Position numbers and translations under genes: made by a program
In this document: piece after piece, positions 20,368 to 28,784 of the stretch
How the letters are laid out: each line of letters begins with the position of its first letter
Numbering within the stretch: position 1 is the first letter of the stretch
From: Betaproteobacteria bacterium UKL13-2
Lineage (GTDB): Bacteria; Pseudomonadota; Gammaproteobacteria; Burkholderiales; Usitatibacteraceae
DNA length: 64,000 bases
NCBI GenBank assembly: GCA_001602455.1
Contig: CP012157.1
Span: 1,917,733 to 1,981,732, forward strand
Direction: 5' to 3'
Notes under the pieces: model-generated
Told to the model about the DNA's origin: nothing
What the model saw: only the letters and a program-made list of their open reading frames with translations
Databases searched by the model: none

Positions 20368-20769
20368 GTGGGTAAAGCAGGAAACGAAAACTCGCCTCCC
20401 GGCGAACACTCAGGAGCATTCGATAGTCTGAAGGTACTTGGTCAGTCCGTATTGGCGATACTTCAGACGCGACTGGAATTGCTAGGAACAGAGATTGCCG
20501 AGGAGCGGGTTCGTATAGCGGAAATCTTGCTCTTTTTTTCCGCAACTTTTTTGGCGCTATTTTTGGCGTGTCTGTTTCTCGCGGCGTGGGTGATTGCGTC
20601 CGCTTGGGACTCGTCATATCGTGGCGTGATCCTCGGCGGGGTGACGGTCTTGCTGTTTGTCATCTCGGCCGTTTTCTTATGGATTGCCGTTCGAAAAGTT
20701 CAGGGTCACGGTCAAGTGTTTGCCGTGAGCATTGATCAAATCAAAGCCGATATTGCAAGCCTGCAATGA
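20368..20769 (+). CDS. yqjE: YqjE-type (phage holin superfamily III-like) inner-membrane protein
   Basis: 133 residues from a GTG at 20368. Two hydrophobic segments (about 50-76 and 85-108) follow an N-terminal amphipathic helix containing LQTRLELLGTEIAEERVR, the conserved family motif. It is 9 bp after yqjD and its stop overlaps the next start by 4 bp. Function unknown, but co-occurrence with yqjD is widespread. Confidence 0.85.
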   Translation: MGKAGNENSPPGEHSGAFDSLKVLGQSVLAILQTRLELLGTEIAEERVRIAEILLFFSATFLALFLACLFLAAWVIASAWDSSYRGVILGGVTVLLFVISAVFLWIAVRKVQGHGQVFAVSIDQIKADIASLQ

Positions 20770-21158
20770 GTCGTCAAATGCCAAATTTCAGCCACGCCCA
20801 AGCGGCACTCATTGTCCGTGCGTCGCGACAGCGTCTTGAATTCAAAAGCGCAATTGAGCCATTTCGGGGAGTCGCTAGCACCGTACAGTCTGTTTGTCGA
20901 GTGGCGAACGCGACCCATCGCCAGTCGTGGCGACTCGGTTTCGTTGGATTAGGCTTAGGCGCCGCGTTGATTTATTACGTGTATCGAAGACGGTCAAACC
21001 GGGCGCGAGTGGCTCAGCCTGTTGCCGAGAGTGCATGGAAGCGACAGCTCGCGTTCGCATATCGAAGTTTCCAGACGGCGATTCGGTGGTGGCAATTCGG
21101 TCAGCTTATGGTCGGCTACCGTCGGCAGCGGTCTGTTGAAGGGGGAGAACGACAATAG
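20766..21158 (+). CDS. YqjK-like small protein
   Basis: A 130-residue basic protein with one hydrophobic segment (LGFVGLGLGAALIYYVY, about 57-73). It is recognised mainly by position as the third gene of the yqjD-yqjE operon (ATGA overlap with yqjE); sequence similarity to YqjK is loose. It is longer than the usual 95-100 residues. Confidence 0.6.
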   Translation: MSRQMPNFSHAQAALIVRASRQRLEFKSAIEPFRGVASTVQSVCRVANATHRQSWRLGFVGLGLGAALIYYVYRRRSNRARVAQPVAESAWKRQLAFAYRSFQTAIRWWQFGQLMVGYRRQRSVEGGERQ

Positions 21159-21279
21159 GTCTGAATGTGTCGTGGGTCTTCTGTTGCGTCGATGGATATT
21201 GCCTCTGAACGATTGGCACCGCGCCGCAATGGATGACAAAGTGCGCCAAAGCGCGACCAACTTTTGGTGCGGGACATCC

Positions 21280-23361
21280 CTATACTTCGATTAAGCCTTT
21301 CTTGCGCAACATCGGTTCGACCGTCGGCGCACGACCTCTGAATTTTTCATACGCAAGCATCGGTGGTAGCGTGCCGCCGCTCGAATAGATGAACTTTAGC
21401 AAGCGCTGGGCGGTGGCTGAATCAAACGGGTCCCCAGCCTCCTTAAACGCGCCATAAGCATCAGCATCTAGAACTTCGGCCCAAAGATAAACATAGTACT
21501 GGGAGGCATATCCGGCACTCGCAAACAGGTGCAGGAAATGCGGCAGTCGATGGCGCATGTATAGCTGCTTCGGCATCTGGATTTCTGCTAACTGGATTTG
21601 CTCGAACTTGGCCAGGTCAAGGTCATTCAAGTCTTCGAGCAGGTGCAAACGGAGATCAACCAAACCAGACGCGCAAAACGTCGCCGCATCGAAGCCTTGG
21701 TTGAAGGTTCTCGCGAGCTGCATTTTGCGAATTAGCGCATCGGGGATGGCTTCGTTTGTTTGGTAATGGCGAGCGTGCTTTTTGAGGACTTCTGGCTCCG
21801 ACAGCCAATGTTCGAACAGTTGGGACGGTAACTCGACAAAGTCTCGCAATACATTTGTGCCAGACAAGCGCTCGAATCGCACATTGGACATCATCCCGTG
21901 CAGTCCATGGCCGAACTCATGAAACAATGTTCTCGCGTCGTCATAGGAGAGCAGCGTCGGCTGGCCCGGTGCGCCCTTTGCGAAGTTATTGTTGTTGACA
22001 ATGATCGGAATGATGGTGGCTTCATTGTCTCCCATGCGGCTTTGCACTCGATATGCGCTCATCCAAGCGCCGCCGCGCTTTGTCGAACGCGCAAAGTTAT
22101 CGTGCATGAAGATAGCCACTAATTGGTCTTGCGAATTAAGTACTTCGTAAGTTTTGACATCTGGGTGGTACGCAATGGCTTCCGGCAGGTGTCTAAACTG
22201 AATACCAAATAATCGCGCCGCACAGTCAAATGCGGCTTCTGTGATACGTTCTAGGCAAAAATACGGCTTGACCGAAGCCTCATCAAAGTCAAATCGCGCC
22301 CGGCGAACCTTTTCGGCATAGTAGAACCAGTCCCACGGCTCGATGGTGATCTGATCGCCAATCGCAGCAGCGGTGTCTTGAAGATCTTGCGCTTCGATGC
22401 GAGCGCGGGCGCTGGCACGCTGCCAAACGTTGTTTAGTAGTGCCTCCACCGCAGCGGGCGTGCCGGCCATTGTGTCGGCGAGGGCATACTCAGCGTAGTT
22501 ACGATAGCCGTGCAGATTCGCTTGCTCCAGCCGGAGCGCCATGATGCTCGCCGCGATCAATTTATTGTCTCTTTGGGTGTCGCCTTCGTGAAATTCGCCG
22601 CGCTTAAGCCATGCCTTGAATGCTTTTTCCCGGAGGGGGCGCTGCGAAGAGAAGGTGAGAAATGGTGTGATGTGAGAGCGTGATAAGGTGATTAAATGGG
22701 CATCATGGATATCGCGTTCTATTGCCGCTTGTTTGGCTGTGGCGCGGACAAATTCAGGGAGTCCAGATCGATCTTCTTCGGTTTTGAGTGAGAGCTGGAA
22801 TTCGCCTTCGTCAGCGAGCACATTTTGGCTAAAGCGGGTGTTCAGGGTTGCTAATGCCTCCATCACCTCGCCATATCGCTTTTTGGCTTCTGGCGCTAAG
22901 GTTGCGCCGGCGCGAACAAAATCGAGATGGATTCTCTCAAGTAGTCGCATCTGTTCTTGATCAAGACCGAGTTCGCCGCGACTTGCATGAAGGGTATCAA
23001 TACGCTTAAACAATGCGGCGTCGGTATAAATGGCATTCTCATGCGCGGCAAGCGGGCCCGCCATGATTCGCTCAACCGCCTGGAGAGCGGGAGAAGTTTC
23101 AGATGCGGCGAGATTGGAGAACACCATTTCTATCCGCTTGAATAGTTTGCCGCTGCGATCAAAAGAGGCGATTGTATTTTCGAACGTCGGCGCATCAGCG
23201 TTATGGCTAATTGCGTCGAGTTCAGATCGGTGAATACGCAGGCTTGTTTCGAATGCGGGTTCGAAATGTTCGGCATGAATCAGACTGAAAGGAGGAATGC
23301 CATGCGGCGTACTCCAGGCGGCCAAGAGTGGATTTTCAGTATCAGCGAGATGGGGGTGCAT
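21280..23361 (-). CDS. prlC: oligopeptidase A, M3-family zinc metallopeptidase
   Basis: A 693-residue cytoplasmic peptidase that degrades short peptides such as cleaved signal peptides. The zinc motif HEFGHGLHGMMS is near residue 484, with the third ligand in the helix downstream (RDFVELPSQLFEHW region). The N-terminus begins with the normal NPLLAAW..HGIPPFSLI. Full length for the family. It faces the yqjK-like gene with a 121-bp gap. Confidence 0.96.
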   Translation of the reverse strand: MHPHLADTENPLLAAWSTPHGIPPFSLIHAEHFEPAFETSLRIHRSELDAISHNADAPTFENTIASFDRSGKLFKRIEMVFSNLAASETSPALQAVERIMAGPLAAHENAIYTDAALFKRIDTLHASRGELGLDQEQMRLLERIHLDFVRAGATLAPEAKKRYGEVMEALATLNTRFSQNVLADEGEFQLSLKTEEDRSGLPEFVRATAKQAAIERDIHDAHLITLSRSHITPFLTFSSQRPLREKAFKAWLKRGEFHEGDTQRDNKLIAASIMALRLEQANLHGYRNYAEYALADTMAGTPAAVEALLNNVWQRASARARIEAQDLQDTAAAIGDQITIEPWDWFYYAEKVRRARFDFDEASVKPYFCLERITEAAFDCAARLFGIQFRHLPEAIAYHPDVKTYEVLNSQDQLVAIFMHDNFARSTKRGGAWMSAYRVQSRMGDNEATIIPIIVNNNNFAKGAPGQPTLLSYDDARTLFHEFGHGLHGMMSNVRFERLSGTNVLRDFVELPSQLFEHWLSEPEVLKKHARHYQTNEAIPDALIRKMQLARTFNQGFDAATFCASGLVDLRLHLLEDLNDLDLAKFEQIQLAEIQMPKQLYMRHRLPHFLHLFASAGYASQYYVYLWAEVLDADAYGAFKEAGDPFDSATAQRLLKFIYSSGGTLPPMLAYEKFRGRAPTVEPMLRKKGLIEV

Positions 23362-23420
23362 TGTCGGTCACACGATAGTCAAGATTGCTGAATTTTAGCC
23401 TAGCCGTCTTGCGGATACGG

Positions 23421-23525
23421 TCACCTCGCGCCGCCGTGCTTCGCTTGGCGCCACATCGCGCCGCCGTGCTTCGCTTGGCGTCACATCGCGCCGCCGTGCT
23501 TCGCTTGGCGTCACATCGCGCCGCC
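23421..23525. repeat. 30-bp tandem repeat, about 3.5 units
   Basis: Exact 30-bp periodicity: units at 23431-23460, 23461-23490 and 23491-23520 (CCGCCGTGCTTCGCTTGGCG plus TCACATCGCG) differ at one position; partial units flank them. There is no spacer between units, so it is a minisatellite in the gap between prlC and the malonate genes, not a CRISPR array. Confidence 0.92.
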
Positions 23526-23536
23526 AATGGGGCAGC

Positions 23537-23592
23537 ATGTCGACGTATCGATGTGTCAATGTATCGATGTATCGATGTGTCGATGTGTCGAT
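23537..23592. repeat. 8-bp tandem repeat GTRTCGAT, seven units
   Basis: Seven consecutive octamers, mostly GTATCGAT or GTGTCGAT with degenerate first and third units, lie 11 bp after the 30-bp array. An 8-bp unit is out of phase with codons, and it lies about 70 bp upstream of the malonate carboxyltransferase-like gene, so copy-number change could alter spacing of promoter elements. Confidence 0.85.
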
Positions 23593-23664
23593 GCCTAGGG
23601 CGGCGACGTTGGGAGAGTATTATTTGGTGGCAAAAACAGAATTCAAACGGAACAGAGCAAACCC

Positions 23665-24231
23665 ATGCTCGATACATTCAAGAAGTCAATTCAGTTTGCA
23701 CCTGTCGGTGGAGTCGTCGGTAACCTGCTGATCGGCCGAGGGGTGCTTGAGCAGGCTTCAGCGCATGTCGCCGTAATTGAAAACCGCATCGCATCTGGTG
23801 CGCTTGGCGTCGTTGAATGTGACAAGCTATCGAGCCTTTTCAAGGTGGCTGCGGCGCAAAAGGCAGCCATCGTGCTTTATATCGACTCGGCAGGCGCTCG
23901 GGTGTCAGAGGGGCTGCCGGCATTAGGTGCCTTTCGTCGAATGTATGCGAGCGCATTGAAGGCGAGCCTCGCGGGCGCACCAATGATTGCGGTGATCGGG
24001 ACAAACTGCTTTGGCGGCGCAAGTATGTTGGCTGCCTTATGTGGTGCCCGTTACTACAGCGCACAAGCGAGGCTGGCGATGTCGGGGCCATCAATACTCG
24101 CGGCTGCCAATGGCGTGTCCGCCATCGATGCAGCGTTCCACGCGATGGCCGAAGCCAGTATTGGAACGCTGGGCCGCACACAGTTAGATTCGTTGAAAGA
24201 GCGGGATTTTGGCGTGCTGGCGTTACCTTAA
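23665..24231 (+). CDS. malonate decarboxylase beta-subunit-like carboxyltransferase (short)
   Basis: 188 residues of crotonase-fold carboxyltransferase. DSAGARVSEG at 74-83 corresponds to the oxyanion-hole motif DSGGARxQEG of MdcD/AccD, and GTNCFGGASM with LAMSGPSIL matches the MdcD active-site loop. Typical MdcD is about 280 residues, so this is a reduced form. It is followed in the same frame, after a single TAA, by a gamma-subunit-like segment. With malonyl-CoA synthetase downstream it probably acts on malonyl-CoA; no acyl-carrier (MdcC) or MdcA gene is present nearby. Confidence 0.75.
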   Translation: MLDTFKKSIQFAPVGGVVGNLLIGRGVLEQASAHVAVIENRIASGALGVVECDKLSSLFKVAAAQKAAIVLYIDSAGARVSEGLPALGAFRRMYASALKASLAGAPMIAVIGTNCFGGASMLAALCGARYYSAQARLAMSGPSILAAANGVSAIDAAFHAMAEASIGTLGRTQLDSLKERDFGVLALP

Positions 24232-24264
24232 ATCGACGCGCCAAGGTGGCGGCACGACGCTCTC

Positions 24265-24870
24265 GTGTCGCGGCTTCGTGCCGCCGGGCAGATGGTGAGT
24301 CTGGTCAGCGGCGCACGGGACGCTATCCGACGCAAGGATCTCGCTCTTCTGTACCCGGAGGGATACGAGTTGTCGCAACAAGACGGGATTGTCGTTGGAA
24401 TCGCCAATGTGGACCATCAGCAAATCCGATTACTCGGAACACTCGACAAACGCCCCATCACGGCGCTGCGGGCTAGTATGCTGACCGAGCAGATATTGGC
24501 GCTTCAACGCGCGCCGCCCGCTCGCCTCGATATCTTGATGGACTGTGAAACGCATTCTGCCGCGTTGAATGATGAAAAGGTCATGTTGTCGAGCTTTCTC
24601 TCGACCTTATCCCAGGTGTTGATGAATCTGCGGAATGCCGGAACGCTTGTCCAAACGATCGTACTTGGGAGGCTCGGTGGTGGAATCTACGTTTCACTCG
24701 CGGCCGCTTCGTCGGAAGTTAACATCGTGCATGGCGGGGAAATCCAGTTATTGCCAGCAAAAACGATTGCAGCAATCTTGGGGGAAAATTCGCCATCGAC
24801 GGCTTGCTTTGATGATTACCGCCATGCCGGTGTCGCCGAGCGCGAGATCAAACTTGGAATGACAGCATGA
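24265..24870 (+). CDS. malonate decarboxylase gamma-subunit-like carboxyltransferase (short)
   Basis: 201 residues from GTG at 24265. The middle part reads VGIANVDHQQIRLLGTLDKRPITA and then GRLGGGIYVSLAAASSEVNIVHGG, corresponding to the MdcE segment with a glycine-rich 'GGxxxS' loop. It is in the same frame as the preceding beta-like gene; codons 24232-24264 between the TAA and the GTG also read as plausible protein (IDAPRWRHDAL). No good ribosome-binding site is placed for the GTG, so coupling, reinitiation, readthrough or a recent nonsense change in a fused gene are all possible. Confidence 0.68.
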   Translation: MSRLRAAGQMVSLVSGARDAIRRKDLALLYPEGYELSQQDGIVVGIANVDHQQIRLLGTLDKRPITALRASMLTEQILALQRAPPARLDILMDCETHSAALNDEKVMLSSFLSTLSQVLMNLRNAGTLVQTIVLGRLGGGIYVSLAAASSEVNIVHGGEIQLLPAKTIAAILGENSPSTACFDDYRHAGVAEREIKLGMTA

Positions 24871-24879
24871 CAATGCAAT

Positions 24880-25104
24880 GTGTCGGCGAATGATGAAACG
24901 CATGAAGATTATGTTGTGATGTGGTGCGCTGAAGATGTTTTCAATGTGGTGACCAGCCGCCAAGATGGCGCTGAGCAAAAGCAACAGATCGAGCCACTGA
25001 TCGCACGCATTTTCTGGCTGAGGACTATTTCCGGCTACACTTCCCCCTTTGTCGGCTTGGCCGCATTGTTGGCCGCAATGTTGGCCGCAATTGATTCCGT
25101 TTAA
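24880..25104 (+). CDS. small hypothetical protein in the malonate gene set
   Basis: A possible 74-residue protein from GTG, beginning MSANDETHEDYVVMWCAEDVF. Its C-terminal third is hydrophobic (FVGLAALLAAMLAAI) and encoded by a 12-bp near-repeat (TTGGCCGCA units). I recognise no family; it is not an acyl-carrier protein (no DSL motif). It sits between the gamma-like subunit and the malonyl-CoA synthetase with short gaps. It could also be non-coding. Confidence 0.4.
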   Translation: MSANDETHEDYVVMWCAEDVFNVVTSRQDGAEQKQQIEPLIARIFWLRTISGYTSPFVGLAALLAAMLAAIDSV

Positions 25105-25145
25105 CGGCGGCCGGGCGCCGCATCCGCGATGGCAACTCATCAATC

Positions 25146-26690
25146 ATGAATCTTTACGCGCTGTTTGAGGCACGATTTTCAACGGATTCAACCACGATCC
25201 TTCTGACCGGCGAAGATGGTCGGTCACTGTCGGTCGGGGAGTTGGTCGATGCCACTGCTCGCTACGCAGCGTTTCTTCAGTCGCTCGGCGTTCAGCCCGG
25301 AGACCGTGTGGCGGTACAGGTTGAAAAATCGGTTGAAGCGGTTTTGCTCTATTTGGCCTGCCTGCGGGCTGGCGCGGTTTATTTGCCACTCAACACCGCC
25401 TACCGCGAGAGCGAGATTGCTTACTTTCTGAGTGACGCTACGCCCAAGGTTGTCGTACACTCGCCGAACGATACGGAATGGCTCGCGCCGATCGCCGCTT
25501 CGCTTAATGTGCGCCACCGATATTCGATGCCTGCGGCCCCACTTTCGGACAGCCAAAATGTGGTCGAAGGGCGATCGGACTGGGATCAAAATGCGCGTAA
25601 ATGTTCGCCGATGACAGGTTTTGTTCATCGAGAGGACGACGATCTTGCGTGCATTTTGTACACCTCCGGCACGACCGGGCGCAGTAAAGGCGCGATGCTG
25701 ACGCATAAAAATTTGTCGTCCAACGCTGAAACGCTACATCGGACTTGGGGATTTACCGAGTCGGACGTGCTGCTACATTGCCTGCCACTTTTCCATGTCC
25801 ACGGCTTGTTTGTTGCACTTAATACTATTTTGCTCAATGGCGGCAAGATGATTTTTCACCGCCGCTTTGACGCATCATCCGCCATCTCGGCGATGAAACG
25901 CGCAACTGTGTTTATGGGGGTGCCGACTTACTACACGCGCCTGCTCGCAGACCCCAACTTTGATGCCAAATGTTGTGAGCATATGCGATTGTTTGTATCG
26001 GGATCTGCGCCACTGTTGCCGGAAACATTCGCGGCGTTCAAGCAGCGAACGGGGCATACGATTCTCGAGCGATATGGCATGACGGAGACTGGCATGATCA
26101 CATCGAATCCGCTGCATGGTGAGCGCCGGGGCGGCACGGTCGGTTTTGCGCTCGCGGGTGTCGAAGTTCGTGTCGCGCACGACGACGGGAGCATCGCCAA
26201 GCCCGGCGATATAGGACATATCCAGCTCAAGGGCCCCAACGTATTGGCGGGCTACTGGCAAATGCCAGAGAAGACCGCAGAAGAGTTTACATCCGACGGC
26301 TTTTTCAACACTGGCGATATGGGCACCTTCAGCGCGGACGGCTATCTGTCGATTGTCGGGCGGTCAAAAGACCTCGTCATTTCTGGCGGGTATAACGTCT
26401 ACCCGAAGGAAATTGAGCTTATGCTAGACAAGATTGACGGCGTAGCCGAAAGTGCGGTGATCGGAATCCCGCATTCAGACTTTGGCGAGGCCGTCGCGGC
26501 GGTGCTGGTGCCGAAGCCGCACGCCACGCTTGAAGAAGCACAAATCATCTCGACATTAAAGAAGCAACTGGCCAACTTCAAAGTGCCTAAACGTGTGTTT
26601 GTGGTTCAAGAGCTGCCACGCAACGCGATGGGTAAAGTTCAAAAAAATGTGCTCCGCCATCAATATGCTGATACCTTTGCCCCCAAGTAG
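25146..26690 (+). CDS. matB: malonyl-CoA synthetase (MatB-like acyl-CoA synthetase)
   Basis: Activates malonate with ATP and CoA to malonyl-CoA. A 514-residue ANL-superfamily enzyme. The P-loop is LYTSGTTGRSKGAML, and the adenylation motifs include ERYGMTETGMI and NTGDMGTFSADGYLSIVGRSKD. The hinge segment is ISGGYNVYPKEIE and the catalytic lysine lies in MGKVQKNVLR. The overall sequence (FHVHGLFVALNTILLNGGKMIFH) matches MatB-type synthetases. The adjacent decarboxylase-like subunits make a malonate utilisation or detoxification role likely. Confidence 0.9.
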   Translation: MNLYALFEARFSTDSTTILLTGEDGRSLSVGELVDATARYAAFLQSLGVQPGDRVAVQVEKSVEAVLLYLACLRAGAVYLPLNTAYRESEIAYFLSDATPKVVVHSPNDTEWLAPIAASLNVRHRYSMPAAPLSDSQNVVEGRSDWDQNARKCSPMTGFVHREDDDLACILYTSGTTGRSKGAMLTHKNLSSNAETLHRTWGFTESDVLLHCLPLFHVHGLFVALNTILLNGGKMIFHRRFDASSAISAMKRATVFMGVPTYYTRLLADPNFDAKCCEHMRLFVSGSAPLLPETFAAFKQRTGHTILERYGMTETGMITSNPLHGERRGGTVGFALAGVEVRVAHDDGSIAKPGDIGHIQLKGPNVLAGYWQMPEKTAEEFTSDGFFNTGDMGTFSADGYLSIVGRSKDLVISGGYNVYPKEIELMLDKIDGVAESAVIGIPHSDFGEAVAAVLVPKPHATLEEAQIISTLKKQLANFKVPKRVFVVQELPRNAMGKVQKNVLRHQYADTFAPK

Positions 26691-26793
26691 TCGCGCCAAG
26701 TTGGCCGCGCCGTGGCGAGCGCCCTCACGCTTTTGCCACCTGAACCCTTAATTCGACAGCACCATTGCCACTTACATCCATTCGGCGTCCAGA

Positions 26794-27282
26794 ATGATCG
26801 TCTTCAATCTCTCATGTTCTCTTCATCATCATTTCGATGGTTGGTTCCGCTCGGCGGATGATTTTGATACCCAGTTATCAAAAGGTCTGGTTGAATGCCC
26901 GCTTTGCGGTGACCGTGAAATTTCCAAATTGCTATCTGCGCCACGCATCAATGTGGGTGCGCTGAACGCACGCGCTGAGTCGACTGAAATGCGCTCGCCG
27001 ACTGGTCATGTTGCTGCGGGCGAGCATGAGGTTGTCGACGCCGCAACCGTCCCGGGATTGCAGGCGCATATGCTTCAGCAGTTCAAGCAGTTCGTGCTGG
27101 CGAACACTGAAAACGTCGGTCCGGATTTCGCCGAAACGGCGCGCAAGATGCACTATGGTGAGATTGAGCAGCGCAACATTCGCGGGCGCATTTCGCACGA
27201 AGAGTCGCAGGCATTGCGTGAGGAAGGAATTGAAACGGTCGGACTCCCGCCGGGGATCGTCCTCGACGATAGCCTTCAATAA
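26794..27282 (+). CDS. DUF1178-family protein
   Basis: 162 residues. The N-terminus IVFNLSCSLHHHFDGWFRS with a later CPLCG pair is the family signature (a zinc-ribbon-like start). Function unknown. Its TAA stop is 1 bp from the left terminal repeat of the deleted IS1380 derivative, so the transposon inserted directly at its 3' end. Confidence 0.9.
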   Translation: MIVFNLSCSLHHHFDGWFRSADDFDTQLSKGLVECPLCGDREISKLLSAPRINVGALNARAESTEMRSPTGHVAAGEHEVVDAATVPGLQAHMLQQFKQFVLANTENVGPDFAETARKMHYGEIEQRNIRGRISHEESQALREEGIETVGLPPGIVLDDSLQ

Positions 27283-27283
27283 A

Positions 27284-27429
27284 CCTATTTCCGGCAGTTG
27301 ACATTGCGTAAACCGGCTGCAAGCTAGACTAGACGCCAATTTCAATGGATTTATTGTAGTCACCAAATGGGTGAAACCTTGGCTACCGTCAGCCCAACTT
27401 ACAGCGTCAGGGTAACTGCCGGATTTAGG
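27284..27429. mobile_element. non-autonomous, internally deleted derivative of the IS1380-family element
   Basis: The left 92 bp match the left end of the full element at 60769 (CCTATTTCCGGCAGTTGACA and onward to the start of the transposase gene). The right 54 bp (27376-27429) match its right end (TTGGCTACCGTCAGCCCAAC to CCGGATTTAGG). The junction removes about 1.5 kb including the whole transposase. Both terminal inverted repeats are intact, so it could be mobilised in trans. Left flank ATAAA, right flank ATGAC: no clean target duplication is kept. Confidence 0.9.
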
Positions 27430-27525
27430 ATGACCGGTCACGCTCGCCCGGAATCGCCGGTCACAATGCTCCGGAATACCCAGCGGTCAAACCCATCATT
27501 CCACCGGACATGCGCGAAAACCCCA
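27430..27525. repeat. repeated motif resembling an IS21-family end
   Basis: CGGTCAC followed about 6 bp later by CCGGAAT occurs twice at a 23-bp period (from about 27434), with a third degenerate CGGTCAA. Such alternating CGGTCA/CCGGAA motifs are typical of the multiple terminal repeats of IS21-type elements. No istA/istB gene remains. It marks the left edge of the G+C-rich island. Confidence 0.5.
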
Positions 27526-27612
27526 GCAGGCCGGTGAATTGTGCCGCCAGCCGAGCTGTTTGCCCACGGGTGGCTGCTGCCGCGCAGAGAATGCGCTGTT
27601 GCAACGGATGCC

Positions 27613-28710
27613 TCAGTACCGCGATGCCTCAAAGCGGCCGCTGGCCAGCAACTGCGTGCCGCTGGCGTTGGCGAGCTCGAAACTCTGGCCGTCGTGCGAC
27701 AGCAGCACCGGCTCGCCGCAGGTCACCGGCCGACACAGGTGCAGATCGAGACGGTTCACCTGCCTGCCGGCCTGCGCCAGTTGGCCAACGATCATCGAGC
27801 GCGTGGCCAGCCCTTGGAGGAACGGCTTTGGGTGGCCAAAGAGCCGCGCAGCCCAAGGCGTGGTGTGCACCGGGTTGGCGTCACCGCTGAGCTGGCCGTA
27901 ACGCTGACCCAGGTCGTTGGAGACGTCGATGCGCGCCTGCCAGGGCGCCGTGTCTGGCGCCCAGCGCGGTGTTCGGCGCAGCAGAGCCTCGAACGGCGGT
28001 CCGGGGTGGTGTGCCAGCGCGGCCAGCTGTCCCGGGCGGTAGCCACGCACGATGAAGTCGTCCTGCACGTTCAGCAGCACGAGGCCGTCCTCGCTGCTCA
28101 CGGTGCAAGCGATGTTCACCACGGCCTTGTGCACCACAGACTTGTGTGCGCCCAGCGCGTGCACGGCCGCGACACGCGCCGACACGATTTGCCCGTCCAG
28201 GTGAGCGGCATATGGCGCTGGCCGGTGCGTGGCGCGGTGGCGCAGGTGCAGCAGGTGGCGGAAGTTCAGGCCCAGGTCGGCGAAGAGCCGCATGTACAGC
28301 AGCGTGCCGGTGGCCTGGCTGAAGAGAAAAGGCGCGCCAGCGGCTGCGCCTGCGTCCAGCCCGAAGGCCTGGCACCAGCGCGTGTGTTCGTCGCGCCGTG
28401 GCTGAAAGCGCGCCGCGTATGCCCCCCGGACAGCGGAAGGGTTGAGCCGGTGCGGCGAGAGCAGGCTGCGCAGCGTGGCCGGCCAGTAGGCCAGCGCGTA
28501 GCGGCCGCGCTGTTGAGGCGAGGGCACGGACAGCAGCCGCGCCGAGGTGGGCTCTTGGGCCGGGCTCTGGCCCAGCGGTGGCAGGAAGATCGCTTCGCTC
28601 AAGTCGTTCATGGCATCTTCCAGATGGCGCGGCAGACCCACGGGGGGGGCTGCCAGCCCGGCTTGATCGTCCGATGCCGTGTTGATCGAATCTAGTGCCG
28701 TCTGAGTCAT
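27613..28710 (-). CDS. MaoC-like dehydratase-domain protein
   Basis: 365 residues from the ATG at 28710, preceded by AGAGGA at a good distance; the frame continues upstream but that part is non-conserved. The C-terminal hot-dog domain reads YGQLSGDANPVHTTPWAARLFGHPKPFLQGLATRSMIVGQL, matching the MaoC active-site segment (Asp and His of the hydratase dyad at D..NPVH). The N-terminal half is a second, degenerate hot-dog-like region. It probably hydrates or dehydrates an acyl-CoA. Composition is richer in G+C than the flanking host genes. It lies 449 bp from the transporter operon on the same strand. Confidence 0.82.
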   Translation of the reverse strand: MTQTALDSINTASDDQAGLAAPPVGLPRHLEDAMNDLSEAIFLPPLGQSPAQEPTSARLLSVPSPQQRGRYALAYWPATLRSLLSPHRLNPSAVRGAYAARFQPRRDEHTRWCQAFGLDAGAAAGAPFLFSQATGTLLYMRLFADLGLNFRHLLHLRHRATHRPAPYAAHLDGQIVSARVAAVHALGAHKSVVHKAVVNIACTVSSEDGLVLLNVQDDFIVRGYRPGQLAALAHHPGPPFEALLRRTPRWAPDTAPWQARIDVSNDLGQRYGQLSGDANPVHTTPWAARLFGHPKPFLQGLATRSMIVGQLAQAGRQVNRLDLHLCRPVTCGEPVLLSHDGQSFELANASGTQLLASGRFEASRY

Positions 28711-28784
28711 GGCTGTGTCCTCTTTGGTTTGGGGGATGGTTTGTTGAACGATGGGTGGTGAGGAGCCCATCACCTCGCTGGGTT

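Noticed and set aside
23421-23525. 30-bp direct repeats as a CRISPR array
   Set aside because: Units are directly adjacent with no spacers and no cas genes are nearby.
27541-28695. Long rightward ORF opposite the MaoC-like gene
   Set aside because: High G+C gives long antisense frames; the translation is low-complexity and has no domain, while the minus strand encodes a clear MaoC fold.
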